From assembly GCA_019424245.1 (NCBI GenBank), contig JAHYZV010000002.1, positions 186,001 through 250,000 of the forward strand: a stretch of DNA of 64,000 nucleotides, in the 5' to 3' direction. Below, in pieces: positions 36,931 to 45,880 of the stretch. The translations under genes were made by a program, and so were the position numbers. Within the stretch, counting starts at the first letter, position 1, and every line of letters starts with the position of its first letter. The DNA comes from Clostridiales bacterium (lineage in GTDB: Bacteria > Bacillota > Clostridia > Lachnospirales > Lachnospiraceae). The notes below the pieces were generated by a model, which searched no databases, was not told where the DNA came from, and saw nothing but the letters and a program-made list of their open reading frames with translations.

Positions 36931-37022
36931 GCAAAATACTGAAGTTTCTTATTATTGTTTCTTGATGTATTGTTAATTTTTACTTTGTTTTTATTAATTC
37001 TTGGTGTGTTCTTAATCTTACT

Positions 37023-38648
37023 TTATTTCTCAGTTTTTATATTAAATGCCTTTATCCCCGGATACACTGCGGAACTTCCAAGCTCATCCTCTATACGCAG
37101 TAATCTGTTATATTTTGCTATTCTCTCACCTCTTGATGGTGCCCCGGTTTTTATCTGTCCCATATTCAAAGCAACCGCCATGTCCGCAATCGTCGTATCT
37201 TCTGTTTCACCTGAACGATGGCTTGATATAGCAGTATATCCAGCTTTATGCGCCATCTTAACTGCCTCTATTGTTTCTGACAACGTTCCTATCTGATTGA
37301 ATTTTATAAGAATTGAATTCGCACAGCCTGAAGCTATACCTTTTTTTAATCTTTCTGTATTAGTAACAAATAAATCATCACCCACAAGCTGTACACGATT
37401 GCCCAGTTTATCAGTTATATCTCTCCATCCGTCCCAATCTTCTTCGTTAAGTGGGTCTTCTATTGATATTACTGGGAATTTGTCGATAATTTTAGAGTAA
37501 TAATCGACAAGTTGTTTGCTATCCCGCTTAATTGCAAGCATTTCATTGTTTGTATCAAGTAAATCATAAGTCATTTTTTGTTGTTTCATGTCTACATTTT
37601 CATGAACTTTTGATTGTCTTGTTGCATATTCTCTTGGGAACTCATACAATCCGCTTTCAGTATTGTATAATTCGGAAGCTGCGGCATCCATCGCGAAATA
37701 AATATCTTCGCCTGGCTTATATCCTGCTGTAATCACCGCCTCCATAAGAAGTTCAAACACTTCAAATGCATCAGCCACATCTGGTGCAAAACCTCCCTCA
37801 TCACCAACAGTAACTGCGAATCCTTTCTTAGTAAGTATTTCCTTTAAAGAATGAAACACCTCTGTTCCCATACGAAGTGCCTCTCGAAAACTTGATGCAC
37901 CCGCCGGAACTATCATATACTCCTGAAAATCACTTCCAACTGCGTGCCTACCCCCATTTATAATATTCATCATAGGAACTGGAAGTGTCGTAGCCACATT
38001 TCCACCTATAAACCTGTATAATGGCATATGAAATGATGCCGCCGCTGCCCTGGCGCATGCTATTGATACTGCAAGAATTGAATTCGCACCTAATCTGGAC
38101 TTATCTTTAGTTCCATCTTCTTTTATCATAGCTTTATCTATTGCATATACATTAGATGCATCCATTGCAAGTACTGTATTGTTAAGTTCAACATTTATAT
38201 GTTTTACAGCCTTAAGCATACCTTTTCCAAAATATCTTTTCTGATCCATATCTCTTAGTTCAACAGCCTCAAAAGCACCTGTTGATGCTCCACTTGGAAC
38301 CATACCATGTCCAACAGTTCCATCGTTAAGCAAAACCTGCGCCTCTACTGTGGGATTGCCTCTTGAGTCCAGTATTTCCCTTCCAATAACCTTCTTTATT
38401 TCAAGCTTTCTATGTCTATGCCCCATCATCTTCAAGGTACTATTGTTAACTTCATCTGGTGGAATATGGGGATTATCAAGACAGCCTGCTTCTATCCCAT
38501 CACTGCACTCATAAGCTTCAGGTGAACAATATCTTTCTGCCATAGGCTCATTCATAGGAACACCACCGGCAAAGTCAGATTGTGTGTATACTGTACTGCT
38601 CTGCTGGCTATCCTTATTATCAGAATTTCTTGTTAAATCAGATTGCAT
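37023..38648 (-). CDS. eno: Enolase with an 80-residue N-terminal extension
   Basis: Converts 2-phosphoglycerate to PEP. 541 residues against about 430 for the family. The catalytic domain starts at about residue 82 ([21 protein letters not shown]) and is complete: [13 protein letters not shown], the metal/catalytic [36 protein letters not shown] with catalytic Lys and SHRSGETED with the substrate His. The extension (Met1 to about Lys80) is Ser/Asp/Pro-rich with three Cys and no signal peptide. The long form is real by ribosome site: AGGAGG lies 9 bases before the ATG at 38648, while the internal ATG pair near residue 73 has none. A 33-bp tandem array lies just upstream. Confidence 0.9.
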   Translation of the reverse strand: MQSDLTRNSDNKDSQQSSTVYTQSDFAGGVPMNEPMAERYCSPEAYECSDGIEAGCLDNPHIPPDEVNNSTLKMMGHRHRKLEIKKVIGREILDSRGNPTVEAQVLLNDGTVGHGMVPSGASTGAFEAVELRDMDQKRYFGKGMLKAVKHINVELNNTVLAMDASNVYAIDKAMIKEDGTKDKSRLGANSILAVSIACARAAAASFHMPLYRFIGGNVATTLPVPMMNIINGGRHAVGSDFQEYMIVPAGASSFREALRMGTEVFHSLKEILTKKGFAVTVGDEGGFAPDVADAFEVFELLMEAVITAGYKPGEDIYFAMDAAASELYNTESGLYEFPREYATRQSKVHENVDMKQQKMTYDLLDTNNEMLAIKRDSKQLVDYYSKIIDKFPVISIEDPLNEEDWDGWRDITDKLGNRVQLVGDDLFVTNTERLKKGIASGCANSILIKFNQIGTLSETIEAVKMAHKAGYTAISSHRSGETEDTTIADMAVALNMGQIKTGAPSRGERIAKYNRLLRIEDELGSSAVYPGIKAFNIKTEK

Positions 38649-38674
38649 TAGTGTATTCCTCCTGTCAATTATTT

Positions 38675-38870
38675 GCTTTATATGGTCACTGCTTTTATAC
38701 AGCTTCTGCTTTATATAACCACTGCTTTTATATTACTTCTGCTTTATATAATCACTGCTTTTATATTGCTTCTGTTTTATATAATCACTGCTTTTATATT
38801 ACTTCTGCTTTATATAATCACTGCTTTTATATTGCTTCTGTTTTATATAATCGCTGCTCATATATTATAT
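38675..38870. repeat. 33-bp tandem array in the leader of the enolase gene
   Basis: Six units, the last partial, of GCTTTATATAATCACTGCTTTTATATTRCTTCT form, beginning 27 bases upstream of the enolase ATG. Units alternate TTACTTCT/TTGCTTCT. The array happens to be open in one plus-strand frame because 33 is divisible by three, but that has no ribosome site or protein character. Confidence 0.9.
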
Positions 38871-38948
38871 AATTGACGGAATTGTTGAAAATATTCTTGT
38901 AATGCCTGAATATACTTTAGTTTAGATTTGCTTTGTTCTTCATTATCT

Positions 38949-39203
38949 TTAATTTTTATGATGTGCATACTTTTCTCTTGTTGCCATTCCTCCACGTATA
39001 TGCCGCTCTTGTTTGTTGACATCAAGCACTTTCCTCACTTTCGCAGCAAGTGCAGGATTAATCTCTAAAAGTCTTGTTGTTACATCCTTATGTGCTGTGC
39101 TTTTACTTACTCCAAACTGTTTTGCCGCCTTTCTGACTGTAGTATTGTTATCTATTATGTAATTAGCAATATCTATTACCCTTTCTTCAATATAAGTTTT
39201 CAA
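38949..39203 (-). CDS. spoIIID: SpoIIID-family sporulation transcription factor
   Basis: 84 residues. The protein TYIEERVIDIANYIIDNNTTVRKAAKQFGVSKSTAHKDVTTRLLEINP is the SpoIIID helix-turn-helix plus the conserved C-terminal basic segment. SpoIIID controls mother-cell genes during sporulation. A TTG at 39203 is taken as start because the family begins at LKTYI and AGGGG lies 9 bases before it; the ATG at 39221 has no ribosome site and sits inside a terminator stem. The gene lies downstream of the phosphatase gene. Confidence 0.88.
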   Translation of the reverse strand: MKTYIEERVIDIANYIIDNNTTVRKAAKQFGVSKSTAHKDVTTRLLEINPALAAKVRKVLDVNKQERHIRGGMATREKYAHHKN

Positions 39204-39213
39204 AAATAAAAAC

Positions 39214-39246
39214 CCCTGCATATCTGTTTGTACAGTTTATGCAGGG
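39214..39246 (-). terminator. Terminator whose 3' arm is the spoIIID ribosome site
   Basis: Minus strand CCCTGCATA pairs with TATGCAGGG (15-base loop), followed by GTTTTTATTTTT. It ends the phosphatase transcript. The AGGGG of its 3' arm is also the only ribosome site for spoIIID, so read-through message would have that site masked. Confidence 0.8.
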
Positions 39247-39289
39247 ATTATAAAAATATTCTGTTTTGTTATTTTAGTTATTTTATTTG

Positions 39290-39748
39290 TTATATTTCTT
39301 CAGCAAGCGTGTGAAGCAAGCCTTCACAGCCAGCCTTTACATCTTTATATGTTGCTTCAAAATCTCCTGTATACCACGGATCCGCTACATCAAGGCCTGA
39401 ACCTGCAAATGTAAGCAGCTTATATATCTTTTCATCTGGATCTCCACCTGATATACGCTGCATATTTCTTATGTTCTCTGTATCCATGCCTATAAGATAA
39501 TCATATTCCTCATAATCATCCAGTGTCATCTGCACTGCTCTATGTGGAATGACCGGTATTCCTTCTGCTTTTAATCTGGCAACCGTCCCATGGTGTGGGG
39601 GATTGCCTATCTCTTCACGGCTTGTTGCCGCTGAATTAATATAAAACTGGTCTGATAAACCAGCTTGTTTAACTAAATATGTCATGACACTTTCGGCCAT
39701 GGTGCTGCGGCAGATGTTGCCGTGGCAGATGAAAAGTACTTTTATCAT
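39290..39748 (-). CDS. Low-molecular-weight protein-tyrosine phosphatase
   Basis: 152 residues. The P-loop CHGNICRS (CX5R, nucleophilic Cys near 8, Arg near 14) opens the protein and the general-acid loop DPWYTGDF is near 120. The ATG at 39748 is preceded by AAGGAG 11 bases upstream. Its first ten codons coincide with a 31-bp sequence repeated at 48892-48922, which suggests an island inserted here and rebuilt the 5' end of the gene. The frame remains open into the island but that is chance. Confidence 0.92.
   Translation of the reverse strand: MIKVLFICHGNICRSTMAESVMTYLVKQAGLSDQFYINSAATSREEIGNPPHHGTVARLKAEGIPVIPHRAVQMTLDDYEEYDYLIGMDTENIRNMQRISGGDPDEKIYKLLTFAGSGLDVADPWYTGDFEATYKDVKAGCEGLLHTLAEEI
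39718..39748. repeat. Candidate attachment site, left copy
   Basis: 31 bases identical to 48892-48922, covering codons 1-10 of the phosphatase gene. Beyond it, AGTGTGTAGTAGTCAAATAG at 39871-39890 resembles the sequence beyond the other copy (GTGTGGTAGTCAAATCGTAG, 49058-49077). The spacer 39749-39916 also has the inverted pairs TATCCGA/TCGGATA and GTAGT/ACTAC. Confidence 0.7.
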
Positions 39749-39916
39749 TGCTTTGTTTCTCCTTGTTTTGCCCCGGAATGCCCTGTTTTGCAAGGGGTTC
39801 TGACATATCCGAGATAAACTGTCTATTTCGGATAGTGTAGTAAACTACGCAAAATGGGGCAAATTGTGGCAGTGTGTAGTAGTCAAATAGTAGTCGATTT
39901 AGGGGGTGCAAGAATT

Positions 39917-42289
39917 TTAATGCCCCTTATACCATTCAATTATTGCTTCACGATTATCATCAAAAAATTGAGTTGATACAAATAACTCTTTTCCTTGGAA
40001 TATTAATGCCTTTGCTCTGTACCTATACTGGCTAGAGTTACCTCTATTATCACTTCTATTATTCGCAAGTGCTGGATAATCAGATGCTGCAAATAATGAT
40101 TTTGTGTATTCTTTTGTTTTTAATTTTTCTACTTCTGATTCCTGTAACAAATCTTTCTTTATTAAGTCATCCACTAAATTAAAGAATAGTTTTGCAACAG
40201 GTATCATTCCCTGTTCCCAGGTGTTCTCATCATTAATATTAAATGGTACTTCTGATAAGGTAAATGTAAAATCATCAATATCCAGATTCATCTCTGAAAT
40301 TATACTACGAATAAATGACATAATATTATTGGCTGCCAAATTTGCTTCATAGTAAATTCCACTCTTATCTATCTGTTTTGCCTTACGTAGTTTTCTTTTA
40401 TCATTACTGATATATACATTACTTGCATTGGGGATGGAATAATCACTTGCTGCTAAGTCTGAAAATAATTCCATATTTAAGTCATATGAAATGGATAAAA
40501 ACTTAGTGAGCACATCCGACCAACTGCTTACCTTTGTGTATTCCCCGATAAAAGTAAAGCTGTCTGGCTTTGTATTAGAAAGATTTAATCCACTATCTAA
40601 TGAGATGCCATCATTTCCAGAATCTTCCGAATCATTCTTTACCTCTTCATACTTAAACTGTGATGAAAGAAATGATGCTAACACTTTTGCTCTATTAAGG
40701 ATTGCTTCTTCATTCCATCTATCTGCCGCTAAAACTTCTTTATTAAGTATTACAGCTTTAGAATTTTCTTTGATGATATTTTTCTTGTCATTAAACGACT
40801 TTGTACCCAGTTCACCATTATATCCAGTGATTGTAAGATTTCCTAAAGTATGAAGGTAAATTTCATAAACACTGCTATAATTCTCTCCCACTTCTTTCTT
40901 CCATACTGCAGCATTTTCCTTCTGTGGAAGTATATGTTCAATTGTCAGATTACTAATGTCAATATGTTCCTTCGTAGAATTCTCAATTGATGAGAGTACA
41001 AATTTACATATAGGCTTCTTGTAAAGTGGTTTATATATCAATGCATCTTCGAATTCCTTATTAGATGGCATACGATCATTTGCTTTAAGGTTATTCAGGA
41101 ATAATACAAACTTTTCGTAATACCCGTCATAGTTTGTTCCATCGAATACCCTAGAGTATAAGGACTTCATAAATTTAGATAAATTTTTATTGATCTCACA
41201 AGCTGTAATTCTGACATAATAAGTTAAAAGATAATTAAGCACCTTGCATAGAGTTACATCATCAATAATCCCCTCTTCATAGTCACCGAATATCTTGAAT
41301 ATTAAAGGAAGCACAGTTGTCTGCTTTATAGTATAGAAAGACCACAAATAATGCATTATTTCATCACTATAATACTTATTCTCTCCGATAAAAGCTCCAT
41401 AATATCTTGATGTTCTCTTTAAATCTGCTAATACATCTTCATGGGTAAATTTATTGATTTCACAATGTTCCTTAAAAAGCTGATATGCATTCCTCGAATT
41501 GACAGCCTTAGTTATTTGTGAGTTCAAATAATTTATCACAAAATCCCCAAGATTTCGATATCCCACATTCTTTTCAACTTCTGACCAGTATTTTTCGTAC
41601 AACTCATCTTGATTATCATCTTCCATCAGTAAGTAGTTTCTAATCAAATCTGCAAGACTAAGATCTAGTCCGGTAGAATTTATTGATTCAAATATTTTTT
41701 GTGGTTTGTCACCTTGTGATTTATCAAGGATAATTTCAACCAATTCAAGCTTTTTTATACCATCGAGAATATCTCCCAGTTCGTAGCCCTGGTTAATGCT
41801 ATCTTCAATCATTCCTTTGAACAGAACATAATTCTTATAAATATTAGAATTTCTGTCCATATCATCAATCTTATTTTTTATTAGTAACAGTAGCTGTTCA
41901 TTATCGGATTTAATTGGTTTGAGCTTAACCTTATATTTTTCTTCACAATTTCGATTAAACATAACCTCGTTTATCTCTTCTTCGATTCTTGTTGACACAC
42001 CTTGGGCTGCATCAAAGAGTGCCTTAAGAAGAATATAAACTGTTGTTACTCTCTGTTGCCCATCAATAATAAGAACCTCATTTAAGTTGCTACTGTTCAA
42101 TCCTACGATGTACACTATAGTTCCAGTAAAATGCTTATGATCATTATCGTGTGCAAGCATAATGTCCTGGTATAATTTTTCGCACTGAACATTAGTCCAG
42201 TCGTAATTTCTCTGATAAACTGGAATCTTAAATACTCTCTTATTTTTTTCAATCAAATCCGAAAAAAGCCACACTCTATATGGTTGCAT
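39917..42289 (-). CDS. GmrSD-like DUF262/DUF1524 nuclease
   Basis: 790 residues. The DUF262 ParB-like domain carries QRNYDW (26-31) and the family motif IDGQQRVTT (75-83). A DUF1524 HNH nuclease follows near 450 (LTIEHILPQ and LHTLGNLTITGYN). About 250 residues beyond, the C-terminus (SWSDVLTKFLSISYDLNME, AANNIMSFIRSIISEMNLDIDDFTF) is an additional domain I do not recognise. GmrSD enzymes cut phage DNA with modified cytosines and need NTP at the DUF262 site, but substrate here is inferred only. AAGGAG precedes the ATG. Follows a small HTH gene by 29 bases. Confidence 0.85.
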   Translation of the reverse strand: MQPYRVWLFSDLIEKNKRVFKIPVYQRNYDWTNVQCEKLYQDIMLAHDNDHKHFTGTIVYIVGLNSSNLNEVLIIDGQQRVTTVYILLKALFDAAQGVSTRIEEEINEVMFNRNCEEKYKVKLKPIKSDNEQLLLLIKNKIDDMDRNSNIYKNYVLFKGMIEDSINQGYELGDILDGIKKLELVEIILDKSQGDKPQKIFESINSTGLDLSLADLIRNYLLMEDDNQDELYEKYWSEVEKNVGYRNLGDFVINYLNSQITKAVNSRNAYQLFKEHCEINKFTHEDVLADLKRTSRYYGAFIGENKYYSDEIMHYLWSFYTIKQTTVLPLIFKIFGDYEEGIIDDVTLCKVLNYLLTYYVRITACEINKNLSKFMKSLYSRVFDGTNYDGYYEKFVLFLNNLKANDRMPSNKEFEDALIYKPLYKKPICKFVLSSIENSTKEHIDISNLTIEHILPQKENAAVWKKEVGENYSSVYEIYLHTLGNLTITGYNGELGTKSFNDKKNIIKENSKAVILNKEVLAADRWNEEAILNRAKVLASFLSSQFKYEEVKNDSEDSGNDGISLDSGLNLSNTKPDSFTFIGEYTKVSSWSDVLTKFLSISYDLNMELFSDLAASDYSIPNASNVYISNDKRKLRKAKQIDKSGIYYEANLAANNIMSFIRSIISEMNLDIDDFTFTLSEVPFNINDENTWEQGMIPVAKLFFNLVDDLIKKDLLQESEVEKLKTKEYTKSLFAASDYPALANNRSDNRGNSSQYRYRAKALIFQGKELFVSTQFFDDNREAIIEWYKGH

Positions 42290-42318
42290 AATCCGTTCTC
42301 CTTTAGCTTAAGGATGTG

Positions 42319-42543
42319 TTAATCTTCATCCGTATTTTCTTTTTTTACATAAACTAGCTTAATATCATATCCTAATGATTCCATTATTTGCACATAAGTC
42401 TTATTAATTACACCATCAGATTTTTTTATTACCCTATTCACATAGGATTTTGTAGTTCCAATATTCTCGGCAATCTCTGTCTGTGTAGTTCCTTGCTCTA
42501 TGCATTTAACTTTAACATCGAGTTCAATATTATTTTTAATCAT
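42319..42543 (-). CDS. Small XRE-type HTH regulator
   Basis: 74 residues. The HTH is TQTEIAENIGTTKSYVNRVIKK (about 20-41). Starts at the ATG at 42543, seven to eight bases after GAGG. Probably controls itself and the downstream GmrSD-like gene, as small HTH proteins commonly do in defence operons; an inverted pair TTGTAC/GTGCAA lies just upstream between promoter and gene. Confidence 0.8.
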   Translation of the reverse strand: MIKNNIELDVKVKCIEQGTTQTEIAENIGTTKSYVNRVIKKSDGVINKTYVQIMESLGYDIKLVYVKKENTDED

Positions 42544-42587
42544 ATTAATTTCCTCATATGAAACTTGTTGCACTATTTGTACAACTA

Positions 42588-42616
42588 ATTATACTACTCA
42601 ATTTTTCCAAATACAA
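42588..42616 (-). promoter_or_regulatory. Promoter of the HTH-GmrSD operon
   Basis: Minus strand: -35 TTGTAT, 17-base spacer, perfect -10 TATAAT. An imperfect inverted repeat TTGTAC-N5-GTGCAA sits just downstream (near 42567-42583) as a possible operator for the HTH protein. Confidence 0.65.
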
Positions 42617-42626
42617 TAATCAAATC

Positions 42627-42676
42627 TAGTAGGAAGCGGTGATTAACCGCCGTCCTCTCACAGTACCGTATGTCAA
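42627..42676 (-). mobile_element. Remnant of the 3' end of a group II intron
   Basis: Minus strand reads TACGGTACTGTGAGAGG, then a hairpin GGCGGT-TAAT-CACCGC, then TTCCTACT. This resembles domain V/VI and the 3' end of bacterial group II introns. No reverse transcriptase remains nearby. The surrounding 42617-42942 holds only a ten-codon open frame with AGGAGG (42731-42773 region), probably debris. Confidence 0.4.
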
Positions 42677-42942
42677 ACTGTCTAACAATTCGAATAAATG
42701 GTATAATTAAAATGTAAGATATTGAATCTAGGAGGCATCGTAATGCAGGCTCTCAATGATTGTGAACTTGGCTGATGTTATAATTCTTCATTCACTTTAT
42801 TTGAATGATGAATTTTTAATCTGCATAATTAATCTTAAATAAACTGAAGGAAGTTTTCTTGTTAATACAACATTTACTACATTTAATATGACGATTAAGG
42901 TATCATTTAATCTGCTAAACAACAATTACTCCGGTTGAAGAT

Positions 42943-43140
42943 ATGCTTGGCGCTTTTGAAGAACTCAAGAAAACAAACAATGCCACTCAGGCACAGATGA
43001 TTATGTACAGTAAACTTTTCAAAATCAACTTTACGAAAATGGATCCTTATGAATTCAAGACCTTTACCGATATTCTGCAACGCTACTCAGATTTATGCAA
43101 ACCGATAATGGGCAACAGCCGCGGCAGGGAGAAAAAATAA
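42943..43140 (+). CDS. Small hypothetical or gene fragment, 65 residues
   Basis: MLGAFEELKKTNNATQAQMI... ending NSRGREKK. The frame is open a few codons upstream (TTITPVED) after a stop, and no ribosome site is visible, so it is more likely the tail of a decayed mobile-element gene than an intact gene. The only plus-strand open frame in this part of the island. Confidence 0.35.
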   Translation: MLGAFEELKKTNNATQAQMIMYSKLFKINFTKMDPYEFKTFTDILQRYSDLCKPIMGNSRGREKK

Positions 43141-43236
43141 TCACAAGACGAAGGCTTGTCCGGGAGAATTCGCGCAATTCCTTTTCGCATGAGAAAAGGC
43201 GCACCAATACCTGCCAATAAGTAGATATAGAAGTGC

Positions 43237-43255
43237 GCCCTTAGTTCCTAAGGGC
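43237..43255. terminator. Short perfect hairpin
   Basis: GCCCTTAG-TTC-CTAAGGGC, 8 bp. Lies between the fragment and the HEPN gene, which converge; weak T content follows, so its terminator role is uncertain. Confidence 0.4.
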
Positions 43256-43299
43256 TAGATAAAATCATTTTCTAGATAGACATGATTGCATTATAAAAA

Positions 43300-44745
43300 T
43301 TAGAACAATTTATTTATTACATTTTTTATGCTGTCATCATCGGCGTTTGCTTGTTTCAGAACCATAGTATATATCAGTGCTCTAGCGACTTCATATAAAA
43401 CCACATGAATCGGCTCTATTTCTTGTGGATTACCATGTGCAATTCCATTTCTGAACTCAGCGAACTTTTTACCTGCCTCACTTACTGAAGGAAACTCAAC
43501 TTTGTTTGCTCTACTCATTTTATCAACTACAGGTTGAATATATTCCAAGTTATTTGTTAATGCATTTTTATATTTTTCAGCAAGACTATAATCTATCTTC
43601 GACAATGCCTCTTTTACTTTTTCACAATATCCATTCATTTTTTTCTTTTTGATTTGTGACAAATTTCTCACAAGGCTATTATACTCATTATCAACCTTTC
43701 CAAAATATAATTTTTTAAATTCCTCCGATGTTAATTTGTTCTCTTTAATTGCAATAAATAGCATTTCCAACTCATCTGCAGAATTTTGAAAAACTTCATA
43801 TACATCAGCATATAAATTATTGTCTTCCTTTTTGGTTGGGTACAAACGATCATACTCACTCTCTAAACTTAACGCACAAGCTAAAAATTTTTCATATGAT
43901 ACCGTCAATGCTTCTTTTGAATTCTTTGGGATGTAAAAATTATCATATATTTTTTGATTTCGTCTTAGTGCTACAGTCTTAAATAATTCAGGAAAATAAG
44001 ATTTGCAATCTTGAGATATAATCGAAGTATTTTCATTTCTATCATAATCATCATCATTTTCTGAATTAATATAAACTGTAGCACTTGTACGAAATTTATC
44101 ATTTTCTTTGATCTGAAGCGTTATTTTTTCAAAATATATATTTCTACAGAAATTTAAAAAGCAAAAAAAATCATATACCATCAAATATATTTGTGGAAGT
44201 CTTTTTATATTCACTGCCTTTTGAAATTCTAATGTAAACTTAGGTATTGCATCACCCATTGATGTTTCAGCATATTTTAAATTATGCCAAAAACTAAAAT
44301 TAACACCTATATTAATTCTGTCTGAATTGATAACTACTTGAGATGATATATTTATATCCTCCCACTTTTTCGGTGTAATTGACTTCATTCGTTCTGAAAT
44401 ATCAAATCCACTTTCTGATATAAATGCCCTTCCCGGACCTGCAAATACATTAACTGGCTTACCTTCAAAACAAATACGATCAAACTTTGTTATTCCGGAA
44501 TATAAGCCAGTATTACAATCTGATATCACCAATGCTTTATACCCAAGGCTATTATTGTTATAACGGCATCCTACAAATGCAACTTCTCTATTCCCTGTAG
44601 TTGCTCCTTTTATTACTTCTTTTTCTCTAATTTCACCAGGTATTAAGCATGCATATGTATTATTAGGAATTAAATGTACCTTCTTATCTTTTAAATGATA
44701 TGGGATCACCTTTCTGTCAATTCGAATATGTCCTGTATGTTCCAT
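43300..44745 (-). CDS. ApeA-like HEPN-domain abortive-infection protein
   Basis: 481 residues. A beta-rich N-terminal half resembles the ApeA N-terminal domain (LIPGEIREKEVIKGATTGNREVAF...). The helical C-terminus carries the HEPN RNase motif FRNGIAHG (R-N-x3-H, near residue 435), followed by a final helix. HEPN proteins of this kind act as RNases that shut down host translation on phage attack; ApeA itself is an established anti-phage protein. AAAAGGAGAATTTGA precedes the ATG. It follows the methyltransferase operon by 160 bases on the same strand. Confidence 0.7.
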   Translation of the reverse strand: MEHTGHIRIDRKVIPYHLKDKKVHLIPNNTYACLIPGEIREKEVIKGATTGNREVAFVGCRYNNNSLGYKALVISDCNTGLYSGITKFDRICFEGKPVNVFAGPGRAFISESGFDISERMKSITPKKWEDINISSQVVINSDRINIGVNFSFWHNLKYAETSMGDAIPKFTLEFQKAVNIKRLPQIYLMVYDFFCFLNFCRNIYFEKITLQIKENDKFRTSATVYINSENDDDYDRNENTSIISQDCKSYFPELFKTVALRRNQKIYDNFYIPKNSKEALTVSYEKFLACALSLESEYDRLYPTKKEDNNLYADVYEVFQNSADELEMLFIAIKENKLTSEEFKKLYFGKVDNEYNSLVRNLSQIKKKKMNGYCEKVKEALSKIDYSLAEKYKNALTNNLEYIQPVVDKMSRANKVEFPSVSEAGKKFAEFRNGIAHGNPQEIEPIHVVLYEVARALIYTMVLKQANADDDSIKNVINKLF

Positions 44746-44905
44746 TCAAATTCTCCTTTTTATTATCATATAAATTAGATAATTGCATATCTTTTCCAGA
44801 ATACCTAATACCACATCCGGAAGCTTTTACTTGCTTTATCCGCTATCTAAAGCAATACTCACATTAACGAAACTTATATGCAAAATCCTCTAATTTTGTA
44901 ACCTA

Positions 44906-45880
44906 TCATACATTTTCCAAATTCAAATACTTGCACACAGAATTAGCAACATACCAGAACATAACTGGAGGGATTGCATTTCCCAAAGCTCGGTATTGAG
45001 CGGTCTCACTTCCTACCAATTTAAAATTCTCTGGAAAACTCTGAATTCGTGCAACTTCTCTTGGGGTAAATCTTCTATATCTATCGCCTATTTTTAGCAC
45101 AGGATCTGTACTATTTAAGGAAACTTTTGCCAAATGGGCTCCTACTGTATTACAAGGCTTCTCTATGTCTTGAGCTCTCCCCTTGTTCATAAACTCACGT
45201 TTTCTCATCATTCCTGCAACAGCTCTCTCGCTAAAGAAATATTTTTCATCTACTGTTTTTTCAATTACTGAACTAAGTGGCTCATATAAATCTTCTTTCT
45301 TCAATGCAATATCTGGAAAAGAGAACTGAATGTTCAAATCCTTTCTAAAGCCAACAATAATGACCCTCTCCCTTTTCTGTGGGACCCCATACTCAGCTGC
45401 ATTAAGTATGGAGTATGTTACATCATATCCACTTTTCTCAAACTCTTCCATTATAAGTGGAAATGCACTTCTCTTATTCGCAGTAAGTAACCCTTTAACA
45501 TTCTCTGCAATAAAACATTTAGGTTGCTTTTCTCTAAGGATTCTACACATTTCAAAAAATAACTTTCCACGTTCATCTTTCACGCCTAGTCGCTTTGGAT
45601 TCTGTGCTACAATCGAAAACGATTGACAAGGGAATCCACCCGTTAAAATATCAAAGTCTGGAATTTCTTCTGATTTTACCTCTCGGATATCTCTATTGTC
45701 TGGCTTAATTCCAAAGTTTTCCTCAAAAATATTGCAGGCATTGTCATCAATATCATTTGCATACACAATTTCCATATTGTTTGTATTATACTTTTGCCCA
45801 AGAAAATCAAAGCCACCAAGCAATCCTACATCAGTACCTCCACATCCGCAAAATAATGATGCAACTTTTAATTTGTCCAT
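44906..45880 (-). CDS. DNA C5-cytosine methyltransferase 1
   Basis: 324 residues. Motif I LFCGCGGTDVGL near 9, motif IV GGFPCQSFS with catalytic Cys near 85, motif VI AENVKGL near 123, motif VIII KRERVIIVG, and motifs IX-X RRFTPREVARIQSFPENF and RALGNAIPP. Its start (45880) overlaps the nuclease stop (45868), so the genes are coupled. Together with the 47324-48370 enzyme it could methylate the two strands of an asymmetric site. Note the unusual Cys-Gly-Cys in motif I. Confidence 0.93.
   Translation of the reverse strand: MDKLKVASLFCGCGGTDVGLLGGFDFLGQKYNTNNMEIVYANDIDDNACNIFEENFGIKPDNRDIREVKSEEIPDFDILTGGFPCQSFSIVAQNPKRLGVKDERGKLFFEMCRILREKQPKCFIAENVKGLLTANKRSAFPLIMEEFEKSGYDVTYSILNAAEYGVPQKRERVIIVGFRKDLNIQFSFPDIALKKEDLYEPLSSVIEKTVDEKYFFSERAVAGMMRKREFMNKGRAQDIEKPCNTVGAHLAKVSLNSTDPVLKIGDRYRRFTPREVARIQSFPENFKLVGSETAQYRALGNAIPPVMFWYVANSVCKYLNLENV

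Noticed and set aside
38675..38870. CRISPR array
   Set aside because: Units are contiguous with no unique spacers and no cas genes are in the window.
38582..38872. Plus-strand open frame with an 11-residue repeat
   Set aside because: It is the 33-bp tandem array read in one frame; no ribosome site, and it overlaps the enolase start and leader.
39749..39911. Longer N-terminus of the tyrosine phosphatase
   Set aside because: The frame is open but has no ribosome site, and the family starts at the MIKVLFICHGN residues.
42731..42773. Ten-codon gene after AGGAGG
   Set aside because: MQALNDCELG is too short and lies in island debris; no conservation can be shown.
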